A DNA stretch of 64,000 nt from Georhizobium profundi (GCF_003952725.1 NZ_CP032509.1:2938001-3002000), one strand, 5' to 3'. Counted from the first letter of the stretch, positions 45,110-55,819 are shown. Notes: generated by a model from the letters alone, not told the origin. Numbers and translations are program-made.

Positions 45110-45441
45110 ATGACCCAGGAGATGCGGCGGACCTGAACATCACGGGGTTATCTTTTTAGGTGAAGTGTCCCAACGCCTCACCCTTGAAGCTTCGCCCAAA
45201 AACCCTAGGAAATCAATCTTGCGTTAAGCACTTTCTAAAGCGCACCGGACCTTGGTTAATTGTGGGGGCTTTCAGCGACTTTCGATACATGCAAAACCGT
45301 GTATAGAATTTTTTACAGCTATGAGCACCAAGTCTAGTGACACTGACGTGATGCTCGGACGGCTTCACGATTCACTCTGACGCTTTCGTCACAAGCGACC
45401 CGCGGTTTTTTCCGCCTAACTGTGGAATGATGAGAGCAGGT

Positions 45442-46809
45442 CTAGGCTGCTGCTGCGACCACACGGTTGCGACCGCTGCGCTTGGCCGTGTAGAGCGCTT
45501 CGTCCGCGCGCTGAAAGACGCTGCTTGCAGCCGCTTCACCATCCTTGAGCGTCGCGATGCCGAGCGAGGCAGTGACCGAGAGAGGCTCGGCGCGGCCGTT
45601 GACCCGAAAGGGCACGGCCTCGATGCTGACGCGTAGGCGCTCGGCGACAGCTGCGGCTAGGGTACCGTCGGTATCCGGCATTACGACAACGAACTCTTCG
45701 CCCCCATAACGGCAGGCGAGATCGGCACCGCGCACGGCTTGCTTGATGCGGCGCGACAGTTCCCGCAGCACATCGTCGCCGGCCTGATGCCCGAAGTTGT
45801 CGTTGATCGACTTGAAGCGATCGAGATCGATCATGCAGACCGAAAGCGGTCTTTCCCGCTTGCTCGAGCGCTCGACCAGAACAGGCATGTGGGTGTCGAG
45901 ATAACGTCGGTTGTAGAGGCCCGTCAAAGCATCGGTGACGGCCAGTTCGATCGTGGCGCGCACGCTGCTGCGCAAGTGATCGTTGTAGCGCTTGCGCTTA
46001 ATCTGGGTGTTGGCACGCGCCAGAAGCTCGTGCGGGTCGATCGGGCGCTGGATGTAATCGTTGACGCCGAGTTCGAGCGCGCGCGTGACGAGAGCCTGCG
46101 AACCGGCTTCAGCCATCAGCATCACCGGCAGGAAGCGCGTGCGCTCCACCGAGCGCAGCTGCGAGCAAAGCCGCAACGGATCGTAGTTGGTGAAATTGTC
46201 GCTGATGATGGCAAGATCGTAAGGTCGTTCCGCCGCCTCGAACAGCGCCGCCTGCGGATCGGACATGCACACGACCTCGGCAATCGGTGCCAACATACGG
46301 GTGACGCGCTCCTGGGCACTAACGCGTTCATCGACGAGCAGGACATGGGCCTTGTCCATGCCGTCGACGCCGTTGATCAGATCCTGCGTGCCAATCAGCT
46401 CAGCAGTCTCGGCGCGCATGCGCAGCTCGTCACCAAGCGCCTTGAGGCGCAGCAGGCTGCGCACCCGCGTCATGAGCTGGATGTCGTTGACTGGCTTTGT
46501 CAGGAACTCGTCGGCGCCTGCACGCAGCCCCCTCACCCGATCTTCCGATTGATCGAGCGCCGTCACCATCACCACCGGAATATGTGCGGTGCGCGGGTTC
46601 GCCTTCAGCCGCTCGCAGACCTCGAAGCCATCCATGCCGGGCATCATGATGTCGAGAAGAATGAGATCGACCTGTGTCGCGGCGCAGACATTGAGTGCGC
46701 TCGGTCCGTCGACAGCTGTCAGAACTTCGAAATAGTCGGCGAGCAGCCTGGCTTCGAGAAGCTTGACGTTGGCCGGTACGTCATCAACGACGAGAATGCG
46801 CGCGGTCAT
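45442..46809 (-). CDS. pleD: Response regulator diguanylate cyclase PleD
   Basis: This 455-aa protein has two receiver domains (1-125, with [16 protein letters not shown] as phospho-acceptor; about 150-270, an adaptor that lacks a clear acceptor) and a GGDEF domain (about 285-450). The active site reads [11 protein letters not shown], with the inhibitory RGAD site five residues upstream, so product feedback is expected. In Caulobacter, PleD makes c-di-GMP at the stalked pole. It overlaps divK by 4 bp. Confidence 0.95.
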   Translation of the reverse strand: MTARILVVDDVPANVKLLEARLLADYFEVLTAVDGPSALNVCAATQVDLILLDIMMPGMDGFEVCERLKANPRTAHIPVVMVTALDQSEDRVRGLRAGADEFLTKPVNDIQLMTRVRSLLRLKALGDELRMRAETAELIGTQDLINGVDGMDKAHVLLVDERVSAQERVTRMLAPIAEVVCMSDPQAALFEAAERPYDLAIISDNFTNYDPLRLCSQLRSVERTRFLPVMLMAEAGSQALVTRALELGVNDYIQRPIDPHELLARANTQIKRKRYNDHLRSSVRATIELAVTDALTGLYNRRYLDTHMPVLVERSSKRERPLSVCMIDLDRFKSINDNFGHQAGDDVLRELSRRIKQAVRGADLACRYGGEEFVVVMPDTDGTLAAAVAERLRVSIEAVPFRVNGRAEPLSVTASLGIATLKDGEAAASSVFQRADEALYTAKRSGRNRVVAAAA

Positions 46810-47177
46810 GCCTCACCCAGATAGGTCTTTATCGTTTCGAGAAAGCGCGGCACGGAGATCGGCTTCGAAATATAGGCCTCACAACCGCCCTGGCGGATGC
46901 GCTCCTCGTCTCCCTTCATGGCAAAAGCCGTTACAGCTATGACCGGGATCGAGTGAAGCTCGTCATCGGCCTTCAGCCATTTGGTGACATCGAGACCGGA
47001 AACTTCCGGAAGCTGGATGTCCATCAGAATAAGATCGGGGCGGTGGGCGCGGGCGAGATCGACCGCTTCGGTCCCGTTGCGGGTCTGGATGGTCTCGTAG
47101 CCGGACGCCTCGATCAAGTCGCGGAACAGCTTCATGTTCAGCTCGTTGTCCTCGACAATCAAAACGGTCTTGGGCAT
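46806..47177 (-). CDS. divK: Single-domain response regulator DivK
   Basis: This 123-aa protein uses ATG 47177, giving [18 protein letters not shown]. It consists only of a receiver domain, with the phospho-acceptor Asp in [13 protein letters not shown], Thr in VTAFAM and Lys in ISKPI. It transmits the PleC/DivJ polarity signal to the CckA-CtrA pathway. It is the first gene of the divK-pleD operon. Confidence 0.95.
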   Translation of the reverse strand: MPKTVLIVEDNELNMKLFRDLIEASGYETIQTRNGTEAVDLARAHRPDLILMDIQLPEVSGLDVTKWLKADDELHSIPVIAVTAFAMKGDEERIRQGGCEAYISKPISVPRFLETIKTYLGEA

Positions 47178-47285
47178 AGATACTCCCATCAGCGGTTCAC
47201 TTCGGCTTGGACGTCTCGTCGCCGGCGAAAGCCGCTCCCTTCACTGTTCTACCGTATCGGCATCTGGTTGAGGAAAAGCAAACTC

Positions 47286-47597
47286 TTGGCATCAAATGCA
47301 ACACAACCCGGAAAAGACGGGACTGAAGCCGAGACGATCGCGATTTCTATACTTGGCTGGCTGGCGAACGAACCGGAGCTTCTCGGCCGCTTTCTGTCGC
47401 TGACCGGCATGAGCGTGTCGACCCTGCGCCAGTCGGCCGGTGAGCCTGGCTTTCATCTGGCTCTGATCGACTTCCTGATGGACCACGAGCGGACCTTGAT
47501 GGACTTCTGCGCGGCGACCGGCGAAAAGCCCGAGCACGTTGCACGCGCCCACCGGGCCCTGTCCGGCCCGCCTGGCCTCGACACCAACAGCTTCTGA
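47286..47597 (+). CDS. DUF3572 family protein
   Basis: The protein is 103 aa, with probable start TTG 47286 preceded by GAGGAA. It has a compact helical domain (AETIAISILGWLANEPELLG; LALIDFLMDHERTLMDFCAA), characteristic of DUF3572, a small alphaproteobacterial family of unknown function next to divK. It is divergent from divK and 3 bp from the HAD gene. Confidence 0.8.
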   Translation: MASNATQPGKDGTEAETIAISILGWLANEPELLGRFLSLTGMSVSTLRQSAGEPGFHLALIDFLMDHERTLMDFCAATGEKPEHVARAHRALSGPPGLDTNSF

Positions 47598-47600
47598 CCG

Positions 47601-48257
47601 GTGCCAGCTGTCCTTCCCGAAGATCTTGCCCAGTTCGACTGGGTTGCGCGTTCCAGCCGCCCTCTGATCGTCTGTGATGTCGATGAAGTCGTGCTCGAAT
47701 TCGTCACGCCCTTCATCGCCTATCTCGATCACAAGGGACTTGAGCTGCGCCCCTCGTCTTTCCGACTGCATGGCAATGTCTACCGGCGAGACGATGGCAC
47801 GCCTGTATCGGATCGGGACATTTCGGCCAGCATCGAGGCGTTCTTCGTTGAGCAGCATGATTGGCAAACACCGGTGGCCAGCGCCGCCGAAACGCTCGCC
47901 GCCTTGAAGCGTCACGCCGACATCGTTTTTCTGACGGCGATGCCGCCGCGCCATTTCGCCGTTCGACGCGCCCTGCTCGACGCACACGACATGTCCTACC
48001 CGATGATCGCGACCGAAGACGAAAAAGGCACGGTGCTTCATCTCATCCACGGGGATCGCGACACCAAGGTCGTATTCATCGACGACATCTTCCACAATCT
48101 CCACTCCGTGCGCGACCGGCTGCCAAATGCTTTCCTGATCAACCTGATGGCCAACGACACATTCCGCGCTCTGGCGCCGCATCCTGGCGAGAAGGTTGCG
48201 ATGGCGAAGGACTGGAACGAGACGCGTGATCTGATCCTCGAATTTCTTGAGAATTGA
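47601..48257 (+). CDS. HAD-like phosphatase
   Basis: This 218-aa protein starts at GTG 47601. It has HAD motif I with Asp26 and Asp28 (IVCDVDEVV), motif II Thr in VFLTAMPP, and motif IV acidic pair in VVFIDDIFHN. The cap is small. The nucleophile and acid are present, so it should be an active phosphohydrolase; the substrate is unknown. It is co-transcribed with the DUF3572 gene. Confidence 0.8.
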   Translation: MPAVLPEDLAQFDWVARSSRPLIVCDVDEVVLEFVTPFIAYLDHKGLELRPSSFRLHGNVYRRDDGTPVSDRDISASIEAFFVEQHDWQTPVASAAETLAALKRHADIVFLTAMPPRHFAVRRALLDAHDMSYPMIATEDEKGTVLHLIHGDRDTKVVFIDDIFHNLHSVRDRLPNAFLINLMANDTFRALAPHPGEKVAMAKDWNETRDLILEFLEN

Positions 48258-48317
48258 CGCTCCGACTCGGTGTCTCAACGTCTTGAGCATCTGAACGCTA
48301 GCGCTTATCGTGCGCAT

Positions 48318-48332
48318 GTTCAACTTATGTTC
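48318..48332 (+). promoter_or_regulatory. LexA-binding SOS box of dinB
   Basis: GTTC-AACTTAT-GTTC matches the alphaproteobacterial LexA site GTTC-N7-GTTC exactly. It lies 22 bp upstream of ATG 48355. Its presence argues for that start rather than the GTG/ATG at 48310-48318, which would put the operator inside the gene. Confidence 0.85.
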
Positions 48333-48354
48333 CAGAGGACGCCAATCTCGCGCC

Positions 48355-49656
48355 ATGGGTGACGCCGTCTTGAGCTTCTGCCGGGATTGCCTGTGGCCGG
48401 CCGTTTCGCGCGGCCGGTTCTGCCAGGCGTGCGGCAGCCCTCGCATCGTGCGTCATGCCGAGCTCGACCGTCTGTCGATCGCCCATATCGACTGCGACGC
48501 TTTTTATGCAGCGGTGGAAAAGCGCGACAATCCGGAACTTGCCGATAAGCCGGTGATCATCGGCGGCGGCAAGCGCGGTGTCGTTTCAACGGCCTGCTAC
48601 ATTGCCCGCATCTCCGGTGTTCGCTCGGCCATGCCTATGTTCAAGGCGCTCGAGGCCTGCCCCGAAGCAATCGTCATCAAGCCGAACATGGAGAAATACG
48701 TCGCAGTCGGCCGAGAGGTGCGGCGGATGATGGAAGCGCTGACGCCGCTTGTTCAGCCGATCTCGATCGATGAAGCATTTCTCGACCTCACGGGCACGGA
48801 AAAGCTGCACCGGGACAGCCCTGCCCGCACCTTGGCGCGTTTCGCGACGCGCGTGCAGAACGAGATCGGCATCACCGTCTCGGTCGGGCTTTCCTACTGC
48901 AAGTTTCTCGCCAAGGTCGCGTCCGATCTCGACAAGCCGCGGGGCTTTGCTGTGATCGGCGAAGCCGAGGCACTCGAGTTTCTGGCCGATAAGCCCGTGA
49001 CGATGATCTGGGGCGTGGGCAAAGCCTTCGCCGACAAGCTTGCCGCCGACGGCATCCGCTCGATCGGCCAGTTGCAACGCATGGAGGAAGGCGTTCTCAT
49101 GGCGCGCTACGGCTCCATGGGGCAACGGCTCTACCGGCTCTCACGCGGGCGCGACGAGCGGGTCGTCGAACCCCGCGAGGCTGCCAAGAGCGTTTCGGCG
49201 GAAACGACCTTCAACAGCGATCTCGGCCGTCCCGACGATCTCGTGCCGGTTCTGCGCTCGCTGTCGGAAACGGTGGCCCATCGATTGAAGGCATCGGGCA
49301 TCGCCGGGCAGACCGTGGTGCTGAAGTTGAAGACGGCCGATTTTCGCATTCGCACCCGCAACCGGCGTCTGGACGACCCGACGCGCTATGCCGATCGGAT
49401 CTTTCGCACCGGACTTTCTCTGCTGGAAAAGGAAATGGACGGAACGAAATTCCGGCTGCTCGGGATCGGCGTTTCTGACCTCACCGACCTTGCCCGCGCG
49501 GACATGCCTGATCTCGTCGATCCTCTGGCAGGCCGCCGGGCCGTGGCAGAAAGCGCCATGGACAGCGTACGCGCCAAATTCGGGCGTGCAAGCGTCGAAA
49601 CGGGCTATACGTTCGGCCGAGGAAATCGCGGGCGCCCGGAACGTGACGACGCCTGA
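48355..49656 (+). CDS. dinB: DNA polymerase IV with N-terminal zinc ribbon
   Basis: The 433-aa protein is a Y-family polymerase, with the palm motif [33 protein letters not shown], a helix-hairpin-helix thumb ([15 protein letters not shown]) and a little-finger domain (about 300-400). The first 30 residues carry C9xxC12 and C23xxC26, a zinc-ribbon extension absent from E. coli DinB but, as I recall, usual in rhizobia. It performs translesion synthesis after DNA damage. The SOS box upstream shows LexA control. Confidence 0.93.
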   Translation: MGDAVLSFCRDCLWPAVSRGRFCQACGSPRIVRHAELDRLSIAHIDCDAFYAAVEKRDNPELADKPVIIGGGKRGVVSTACYIARISGVRSAMPMFKALEACPEAIVIKPNMEKYVAVGREVRRMMEALTPLVQPISIDEAFLDLTGTEKLHRDSPARTLARFATRVQNEIGITVSVGLSYCKFLAKVASDLDKPRGFAVIGEAEALEFLADKPVTMIWGVGKAFADKLAADGIRSIGQLQRMEEGVLMARYGSMGQRLYRLSRGRDERVVEPREAAKSVSAETTFNSDLGRPDDLVPVLRSLSETVAHRLKASGIAGQTVVLKLKTADFRIRTRNRRLDDPTRYADRIFRTGLSLLEKEMDGTKFRLLGIGVSDLTDLARADMPDLVDPLAGRRAVAESAMDSVRAKFGRASVETGYTFGRGNRGRPERDDA

Positions 49657-49754
49657 TTTTTCCCGATTAACGGATCACTCGGCAATCGCAAGATTCCGGA
49701 AATCTATCTCGGGCAGACTGAGGACGATCCCTTGTCTGTATCGAGTATGAAATC

Positions 49755-50993
49755 ATGGATCGACGATCTTTTCTGGGCCTTCTGTCCGTCTCCCTGCTGG
49801 CGTCCGGCGGCATGCGCGAAGCGGTCGCTTCAAGCAGCAAGGAACCGCTGACGATCTGCGTGTCGCTCGACGCGCAGCGGCTCGTTGTTTTCTCCGGCCT
49901 TGACGAGATTGCCTCCTCGCCGATTTCCAGTGGCAAGTCTGGCCATACGACGCCGACCGGCATCTTCTCGATCCTGGACAAGCGCACGTTCCACCGGTCG
50001 AATATCTATTCGAACGCTCCGATGCCCCATATGCAGCGGCTGACCTGGTCCGGCATCGCGCTCCACGCCTCGAATCATGTGCCTGGCTATGCGGCTTCCC
50101 ACGGCTGCGTGCGCATGCCGAATGACTTCGCCCGCGATCTTTTTGCGATGACGCAGCTGCAGGCCCATGTTGTCGTCACACATGAAAGCATCCGGCCTCG
50201 GCCGATCCGACATCGCGCCCTGCCCGACGCGCTTACGCCCTACGACCGGCTGATGGCGGGCAATCTGGAACTTCGGCTGGACACGCATGATCCGCATGCG
50301 GAAGGGGTGGAGGTGGCGTCTGCGGATCAGATGACTGCAACGGCGACCGATGCCGGATCGGCCGAACCGCCGCGATCGCCGCTGCGGCTCTTCCTCACGC
50401 GCCGCACGCACCGCGAACTTACCCAGGATGCGCAGCAACTGCTCAACACGCTGGGTTTTGATGCCGGTGCCGCCGATGGGTTCGCCGGGCCACGCACCGC
50501 CGATGCGCTGCGTCGTTTCCAAGAGGAAGCAGGTCTCACGCCATCCGGCTATCTGGCAAAGGCCGATATTGACGCCTTGTACGAGGCGGCGGGCAAGGGC
50601 GACGTGCCTGCCGGGCATCTCTACGCGCGGCGTGATTTCGTGCCGATTTTCGACATGCCGGTGCATTTGAAGTCGCCGGAGCGTCCGCTGGGAGCCCATC
50701 TGGTCACGGTGTCTGCCGTCACGGCTGGCAGGGCGACGTGGACCGGACTGTCCTTGTCGGACCGGCCTGCCCCTTCGGTCGCCGGATTGACCGCACTTGA
50801 ACCCGATGCCTCCCCGACGGCCGCGCAAGTCGACCTAGCGTCGACGCTTGACCGACTGCAGCTCACGCCAGCGATCTCCGATCGACTGTCGCGAGAGCTG
50901 ACGGTCGGCTCGTCGCTCGCCATCTCGGACAACGGCCTCGGCACGGAAACCGGCAAAGGCACCGACTTCATCGTGCTAACGCGGCGCGGCTGA
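49755..50993 (+). CDS. L,D-transpeptidase with peptidoglycan-binding domain
   Basis: This 412-aa protein has a Tat/Sec-like signal (DRRSFLGLLSVSLLASGG). A YkuD catalytic domain (about 30-145) has HASNHVPGYAASHGCVRM, containing the catalytic His and Cys. A peptidoglycan_binding_1 domain lies at about 220-275 (LNTLGFDAGAADGFAGPRT). The remainder is unassigned. It forms 3-3 peptidoglycan crosslinks or attaches proteins in the periplasm. Confidence 0.88.
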   Translation: MDRRSFLGLLSVSLLASGGMREAVASSSKEPLTICVSLDAQRLVVFSGLDEIASSPISSGKSGHTTPTGIFSILDKRTFHRSNIYSNAPMPHMQRLTWSGIALHASNHVPGYAASHGCVRMPNDFARDLFAMTQLQAHVVVTHESIRPRPIRHRALPDALTPYDRLMAGNLELRLDTHDPHAEGVEVASADQMTATATDAGSAEPPRSPLRLFLTRRTHRELTQDAQQLLNTLGFDAGAADGFAGPRTADALRRFQEEAGLTPSGYLAKADIDALYEAAGKGDVPAGHLYARRDFVPIFDMPVHLKSPERPLGAHLVTVSAVTAGRATWTGLSLSDRPAPSVAGLTALEPDASPTAAQVDLASTLDRLQLTPAISDRLSRELTVGSSLAISDNGLGTETGKGTDFIVLTRRG

Positions 50994-51014
50994 CAGGGAC
51001 GAGCGCAGCGCCTG

Positions 51015-51521
51015 TTACTGGCGGCTGAGGCTGATCTCGCTCGTCACGACCTCAGCACCGGTGGTGGGGCTGGTATCGATCGTGCGGATGATCATGGAAT
51101 CCGGGTCGGGCACTTCGACCTGCATGCGTGCCTCGCTGTCGCCATTCACTTCTTGAGCCCAGGCGACCTGAAGATCGAGCGTGTTGCCGTTGCGGGCGCC
51201 CGAAAGCGCCGACTGTCCGCCGCGGGGACCGGTGTATATGCCTTCATAACTGGTGCCACTGGTGTTCGTCAGCTGCGCCGAGACGTTCTGGCGGATGATT
51301 GCCATGGCGCGACAGGTGCCATCGAGGCTGAAACTCTGGGCCTCGGCGCTGGACGTAAACTGGCAGTTCACGCCAACCGGGTCGCTGTCGGCGGTGCGCC
51401 GCGCCGTGCCCTCGCCGGCCCAAGAGCCCGACAGCCCTTCAATGAATGCCGTGTCTTCGGCCGCTGCCGGAAGGCTCACGCTGATGACGAGGGCGGGCAC
51501 CAAGGCTAGAACAAGCTTCAT
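51015..51521 (-). CDS. Secreted protein of unknown function
   Basis: This 168-aa protein starts at ATG 51521 with CAGGAGA upstream. A clear signal peptide (KLVLALVPALVISVSLPAAAE) precedes a beta-rich domain (GSWAGEGTARRTADSDPVGV; GTCRAMAIIRQNVSAQL). It looks like a small periplasmic beta-barrel or lipocalin-like protein of a kind common in rhizobia. No catalytic residues can be named. Confidence 0.7.
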   Translation of the reverse strand: MKLVLALVPALVISVSLPAAAEDTAFIEGLSGSWAGEGTARRTADSDPVGVNCQFTSSAEAQSFSLDGTCRAMAIIRQNVSAQLTNTSGTSYEGIYTGPRGGQSALSGARNGNTLDLQVAWAQEVNGDSEARMQVEVPDPDSMIIRTIDTSPTTGAEVVTSEISLSRQ

Positions 51522-51704
51522 GATCGTGTCTCCTGACAGAGTGTCGTTTGTCATTTGACGAGCGTGCCCTGCATCGATCGCCGCATCCCAATTGGCGCAG
51601 CAATGCGTGCGGGATAAGACGGCGAAGATCACAAAGGCGTGTTGACGCGCACGGCGCAGCTCCTGGCCACGCCGATTTTCACGAAAGATGAAGCGATTTC
51701 TTCT

Positions 51705-52397
51705 CTAGAAGTCGACGACGAGGCCTTCGCTCAGCGTCACCCGGCGATCCATGAGACCGGCCAGTTCGTGATTGTGCGTGGCAATCAATGCCGCGAGGCC
51801 GGACTGACGCACCAGCGCCTCTAAAGCCTCGAAGACATAGCCGGCCGTTTCGGGATCGAGATTGCCGGTGGGCTCGTCGGCGAGCAGAATGAGCGGGGCA
51901 TTGGCGACGGCACGGGCGATTGCCACACGCTGCTGTTCGCCACCGGAAAGCTCCGACGGCCGGTGGCCGGCGCGATGGCCGATGCGCATGTAATCCAGAA
52001 GCTGCGCGGCGCGCTCCGACGCTTCCTTTTCCGGCAGGCCGCCGATCAGCTGCGGCATCATGATGTTCTCAAGTGCCGTGAACTCGGGCAGCAGATGGTG
52101 GAACTGGTAGACGAAGCCGATATCGCTGCGCCGGCGATCGGTCCGCTGCTCGTCCGTGAGGTTGGAGCAGGGATCACCGGCCAAAAGAACTTCGCCAGCA
52201 TCCGGCTTTTCCAGGAGACCCGCCACATGCAGCAGCGTCGACTTGCCTGCGCCCGACGGCGCGACGAGCGCGACGATTTCGCCGCGCTTCAACGAAAAGT
52301 CGGCGCCGCGCAGAATGGCGAGCTCGGTGTCGCCCTGGTTGTAGTGCCGTTCGACCTGCTGAAGCTGCAGCACATAGGGTGCGGTATCGAGGACCAT
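51705..52397 (-). CDS. lolD: Lipoprotein-releasing ABC transporter ATPase
   Basis: This 230-aa protein has Walker A ([12 protein letters not shown]), signature ([14 protein letters not shown]), Walker B ([13 protein letters not shown]) and H-loop (IATHNHEL) all intact. LolD powers extraction of outer-membrane lipoproteins by the LolC/E permease. It lies 26 bp downstream of the permease gene in the same operon. Confidence 0.95.
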   Translation of the reverse strand: MVLDTAPYVLQLQQVERHYNQGDTELAILRGADFSLKRGEIVALVAPSGAGKSTLLHVAGLLEKPDAGEVLLAGDPCSNLTDEQRTDRRRSDIGFVYQFHHLLPEFTALENIMMPQLIGGLPEKEASERAAQLLDYMRIGHRAGHRPSELSGGEQQRVAIARAVANAPLILLADEPTGNLDPETAGYVFEALEALVRQSGLAALIATHNHELAGLMDRRVTLSEGLVVDF

Positions 52398-52423
52398 GCG
52401 GATTTTCTATTCTGTTCGGAGGT

Positions 52424-53743
52424 CTATTCGTAGCGAAGAGCGTCGACGGGATCGAGGCGTGAAGCACGCCAGGCCGGGAACAGCGTGGCGATGAAGGACA
52501 GCAGCAACGCCATCAGGATCACCGACAGCGTCTCGCCCGGATCCATCTCGGCCGGCAACTGCGACAGGAAATAGAGTTCCGGATCGAAGATCGTCGTGCC
52601 CGACAGCCAGGAGAAGAACCAGCGGATCGACTCCACGTTGAGGCAGACGATGACGCCGAGCAATACGCCCGCGATCGTCCCGGTGACGCCGATGGCTGCG
52701 CCGGTCATGAAGAAGATGCGCATGATCGAGCTCGACGTCGCACCCATGGTGCGCAAGATCGCGATATCGCGGCCCTTGTCCTTCACGAGCATGATCAGGC
52801 CGGAAATGATGTTCAGCGCGGCAACGAGCACGATCAGCGTGAGGATCATGAACATGACGTTGCGCTCAACCTCCAGCGCCGAGAAGAACGTCTGGTTGCG
52901 CTGGCGCCAATCGGTCACGAAGATCTGACGACCCGCTGCCTCTTCGATGGCCGCGCGGTAGTCCTGAACCAAATCGGGGTTTTGGACGAACAGCTCGATC
53001 GATTGAACCAGACCTTCGGCATTGAAGTAGAGCTGCGCTTCCTCAAGCGGCATGAAGATGATCGCCGCATCGAATTCCGACATGCCGATCTCGAACACAC
53101 CAGAAATCGGGTAGGATTTGACCCGCGGCGTTACGCCAAGCGGGGTAATGTCGCCATCGGGGGCCACCAGCGTGATGTCATCGCCGGCGCCGACACCGAG
53201 CGCTTCGGCCATGCGCGATCCGACCAGCACGCCCTGCCCCGCGGCAAATCCGACGAGATCGCCCGACCGGATGTTTTCCGAAACCGTCGTCATGCGCGTC
53301 AGGTCGTCTGCGCTGATGCCCTTGACGATCGCGCCGGTACCCGCACCCTGAAAGCCGGAAGCAAGTGTCTGCCCCTCGACCAGAGGAATCGCCATCTCGA
53401 CGCCTTGAACGCCTTCGAAACGAGCAGCCAGATCCCGATAATCGTCGAGCGGTCTGTCCATCGGCTGAACGATCATGTGACCGTTGATGCCGAGAATACG
53501 GTCGATCAGCTCCGTGCGGAAACCGTTCATCACGGCCATGACGATGATGAGCGTGGCAACGCCAAGGACAATGCCGACGAAGGAGAAACCGGCAATCACC
53601 GAAATGAACGCTTCCTTGCGGCGCGAGCGCAGATAGCGCCAGGCGACCATGCGCTCGAACGCCGAAAAGGCGCCGGCAGAGCGCGACACAGGCCGCGTCT
53701 GCTCCTCGGGTGCATGGTCCGGCACGGCGGTGGCGTCACTCAT
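52424..53743 (-). CDS. lolC: Lipoprotein-releasing system permease LolC/E
   Basis: This 439-aa protein has four membrane helices (about 45-70, 290-315, 335-365, 395-420), with a large periplasmic domain between the first and second. Family-typical start: RSRRKEAFISVIAGFSFVGI. One gene serves in place of the E. coli LolC/LolE pair, as is usual in alphaproteobacteria, so it probably works as a homodimer. It lies 30 bp after proS. Confidence 0.93.
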   Translation of the reverse strand: MSDATAVPDHAPEEQTRPVSRSAGAFSAFERMVAWRYLRSRRKEAFISVIAGFSFVGIVLGVATLIIVMAVMNGFRTELIDRILGINGHMIVQPMDRPLDDYRDLAARFEGVQGVEMAIPLVEGQTLASGFQGAGTGAIVKGISADDLTRMTTVSENIRSGDLVGFAAGQGVLVGSRMAEALGVGAGDDITLVAPDGDITPLGVTPRVKSYPISGVFEIGMSEFDAAIIFMPLEEAQLYFNAEGLVQSIELFVQNPDLVQDYRAAIEEAAGRQIFVTDWRQRNQTFFSALEVERNVMFMILTLIVLVAALNIISGLIMLVKDKGRDIAILRTMGATSSSIMRIFFMTGAAIGVTGTIAGVLLGVIVCLNVESIRWFFSWLSGTTIFDPELYFLSQLPAEMDPGETLSVILMALLLSFIATLFPAWRASRLDPVDALRYE

Positions 53744-53773
53744 GTCGGCTATCCCCTGGATCGTCGGTTGCGC

Positions 53774-55105
53774 TCAGCCTGCAGTCGCAGTCAGTCGGTT
53801 GATCGCCGCATCGAGCGGCAGCGTCTCGCGCTCGCCCGTGCTGCGTGTCTTGATTTCCACTTCGCCGGCCGCAATGCCGCGCGGACCGACGATCACCTGC
53901 AATGGCACGCCGATCAGGTCAGCCGTTGCGAACTTGCCGCCTGCCCGCTCGTCGGTGTCGTCTAGCAGCACGTCCAGTCCAGCAGCGGTCATTGCGGCAT
54001 AGACCTGTTCGCACGCCGCGTCACAGGCCTGATCGCCGGCCTTCATGTTGATGATGACCGCATCGAATGGCGCCACGCCGGCCGGCCAGATGATGCCGCC
54101 TTCGTCATGGCTCGCCTCAACGATCGCGGGGACGAGGCGTGTCGGGCCGATTCCGTAGGAGCCCATGTGGACCGGGTGATCCTTGCCGTCCGGACCAGTC
54201 ACGGTGGCCTTCATCGGGGCGGAATATTTGGTACCGAAATAGAAGATGTGGCCGACTTCGATGCCGCGCGCGGAAACCTTTGAGTGCTCCGGAACAGCGG
54301 CAAACGCGTCTGCATCGTGCATCTCGGAGGTCGCGGCATAGAGCGACGTCCAGCGATCGACGGTCGACTGGAGACCGGCGACGTCGTCGAAATCGGTGTC
54401 GTCACCGGGGATCTCGAAATCCATGAAATCGCGGTGGCAGAACACTTCCGACTCGCCCGTCGACGCCAGGATGATGAATTCGTGGCTGAGATCGCCGCCG
54501 ATAGGACCGGTATCGGCACGCATCGGGATCGCCTTCAGGCCGAGCCGCGCGAAGGTGCGCAGATAGGCAACGAACATCTTGTTGTAGGAATGAACCGCTG
54601 CTGCCTTGTCGATGTCGAAGGAATAGGCATCCTTCATCATGAATTCGCGCGAGCGCATGGTACCAAAGCGCGGGCGGATCTCGTCGCGAAACTTCAGCTG
54701 AATATGGTAGAGGTTGAGCGGCAGGCTCTTGTAGGAGCGTACATAGGACCGGAAAATGTCGGTCACCATCTCCTCGTTGGTCGGCCCGTAGAGCATCGCG
54801 CGCTTCTGGCGATCCTCGATGCGCAGCATCTCCTTGCCGTAATCGTCGTAGCGGCCGCTTTCCATCCACAAATCCGCCGACTGGATCGTCGGCATCATGA
54901 TCTCGATGGCGCCGGCGCGGTTCTGCTCTTCACGGACGATCGCGTTCACACGATCAAGCACACGCTTGCCGAGCGGCAGCCAGGAATAGATGCCGGCCGA
55001 CTGCTGGCGGATCATGCCCGCGCGCAGCATGAGGCGATGCGAAACGATCTCCGCTTCCTTGGGTATCTCTTTCAGGATGGGAAGAAAGTAGCGTGAGAGG
55101 CGCAT
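53774..55105 (-). CDS. proS: Prolyl-tRNA synthetase (short, insertion-free type)
   Basis: This 443-aa protein is a class II synthetase with motif 2 in [14 protein letters not shown] and motif 3 in [15 protein letters not shown], plus an anticodon-binding domain (about 345-440). It lacks the editing insertion of the long bacterial form, which is the alphaproteobacterial type. It charges tRNA-Pro. It is followed by lolC and lolD. Confidence 0.95.
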   Translation of the reverse strand: MRLSRYFLPILKEIPKEAEIVSHRLMLRAGMIRQQSAGIYSWLPLGKRVLDRVNAIVREEQNRAGAIEIMMPTIQSADLWMESGRYDDYGKEMLRIEDRQKRAMLYGPTNEEMVTDIFRSYVRSYKSLPLNLYHIQLKFRDEIRPRFGTMRSREFMMKDAYSFDIDKAAAVHSYNKMFVAYLRTFARLGLKAIPMRADTGPIGGDLSHEFIILASTGESEVFCHRDFMDFEIPGDDTDFDDVAGLQSTVDRWTSLYAATSEMHDADAFAAVPEHSKVSARGIEVGHIFYFGTKYSAPMKATVTGPDGKDHPVHMGSYGIGPTRLVPAIVEASHDEGGIIWPAGVAPFDAVIINMKAGDQACDAACEQVYAAMTAAGLDVLLDDTDERAGGKFATADLIGVPLQVIVGPRGIAAGEVEIKTRSTGERETLPLDAAINRLTATAG

Positions 55106-55329
55106 GGCGTGTCCAGGTGTGACCTGATTGGGCTAGCCCCGGAATCAGGCGAATTGGCGATGGAAAGACGCGCGTTCATAGCGGCTTCGCGGATTGAATG
55201 GAACCCGGCCCCCTGCCGCGCCGGATCGGTAGCCAATGCAATGACGTTGGCTCACGAAGCGATCACAACCCTGCGACGAAATGTGACAGTTTTTCGAAGA
55301 TTGATGGTGACATTCAAATCCCCTTACGC

Positions 55330-55490
55330 TAGCTTGTGCCCACAAACGAGGCAGGGATCGATGAATTTCTGCCCATTCGCGGTCAAGTCTTGGGAGGATC
55401 AGGTCGCCGGCGCGCTAAATCGCTGCCACCGAGAAATCGGGTCGATCACGCGGGACTTCAAAAAACAAGGCTTTGGCCTTGTTTTTTTTT
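55330..55490 (+). ncRNA. Candidate small RNA upstream of proS
   Basis: The stretch 55106-55522 has no convincing gene. A perfect intrinsic terminator ends at about 55490, and no + strand gene precedes it, so a short + strand transcript is likely. A weak promoter lies around 55308-55336 (TGACAT, 17 bp, GCTAGC). The transcript would be roughly 150 nt and divergent from proS. A small peptide from ATG 55362 is possible but lacks a proper end before the terminator. Confidence 0.4.
55464..55490. terminator. Intrinsic terminator, possibly bidirectional
   Basis: AACAAGGC (55464-55471) pairs perfectly with GCCTTGTT (55476-55483) around a TTTG loop. Nine Ts (55482-55490) follow on + and an A-run (55461-55465) precedes, so it could stop both the candidate small RNA (+) and the DUF1467 transcript (-). 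Confidence 0.85.
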
Positions 55491-55522
55491 GCTTTCCGAC
55501 CAGAGGCGTCAGGCGCGGACGT

Positions 55523-55792
55523 CTAGCCGAATTCCGGAACGATGCGTGGGATGCTGTCGACGGATAGACCGTAAACCGACGTGATCACATAGTAGACCGC
55601 AAAAATCACACCGGATACCAAAGTGGTGATCAGCGCCTTCTTCCCGAGTTGTGCGGTGAACGGCGCGCTTTCGGTGGTGCCCAGCGTGATGTCGCCCGCT
55701 TCTTCCTGCGTGCGGACGCCAAGCGGAAGAACCGCAAAAAGCGTGACCCACCAGATGATGAAATAGACAGCAAATCCGGAAAAGAAGGACAT
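55523..55792 (-). CDS. DUF1467 family membrane protein
   Basis: This 89-aa protein has two membrane helices, at about 5-24 and 58-78, around a conserved LPLGVRTQEEAGDITLGTTE segment. DUF1467 is a small alphaproteobacterial family of unknown function that follows mce and precedes proS. The motif and length are typical. Confidence 0.88.
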   Translation of the reverse strand: MSFFSGFAVYFIIWWVTLFAVLPLGVRTQEEAGDITLGTTESAPFTAQLGKKALITTLVSGVIFAVYYVITSVYGLSVDSIPRIVPEFG

Positions 55793-55819
55793 GGCAGGGA
55801 AGCCTTGGCTTGGCGGCGC

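Noticed and set aside
45320-45379. 19-codon ORF in the rpmG-pleD gap
   Set aside because: It has no ribosome-binding site and no recognisable composition. It is mentioned only as part of the gap description.
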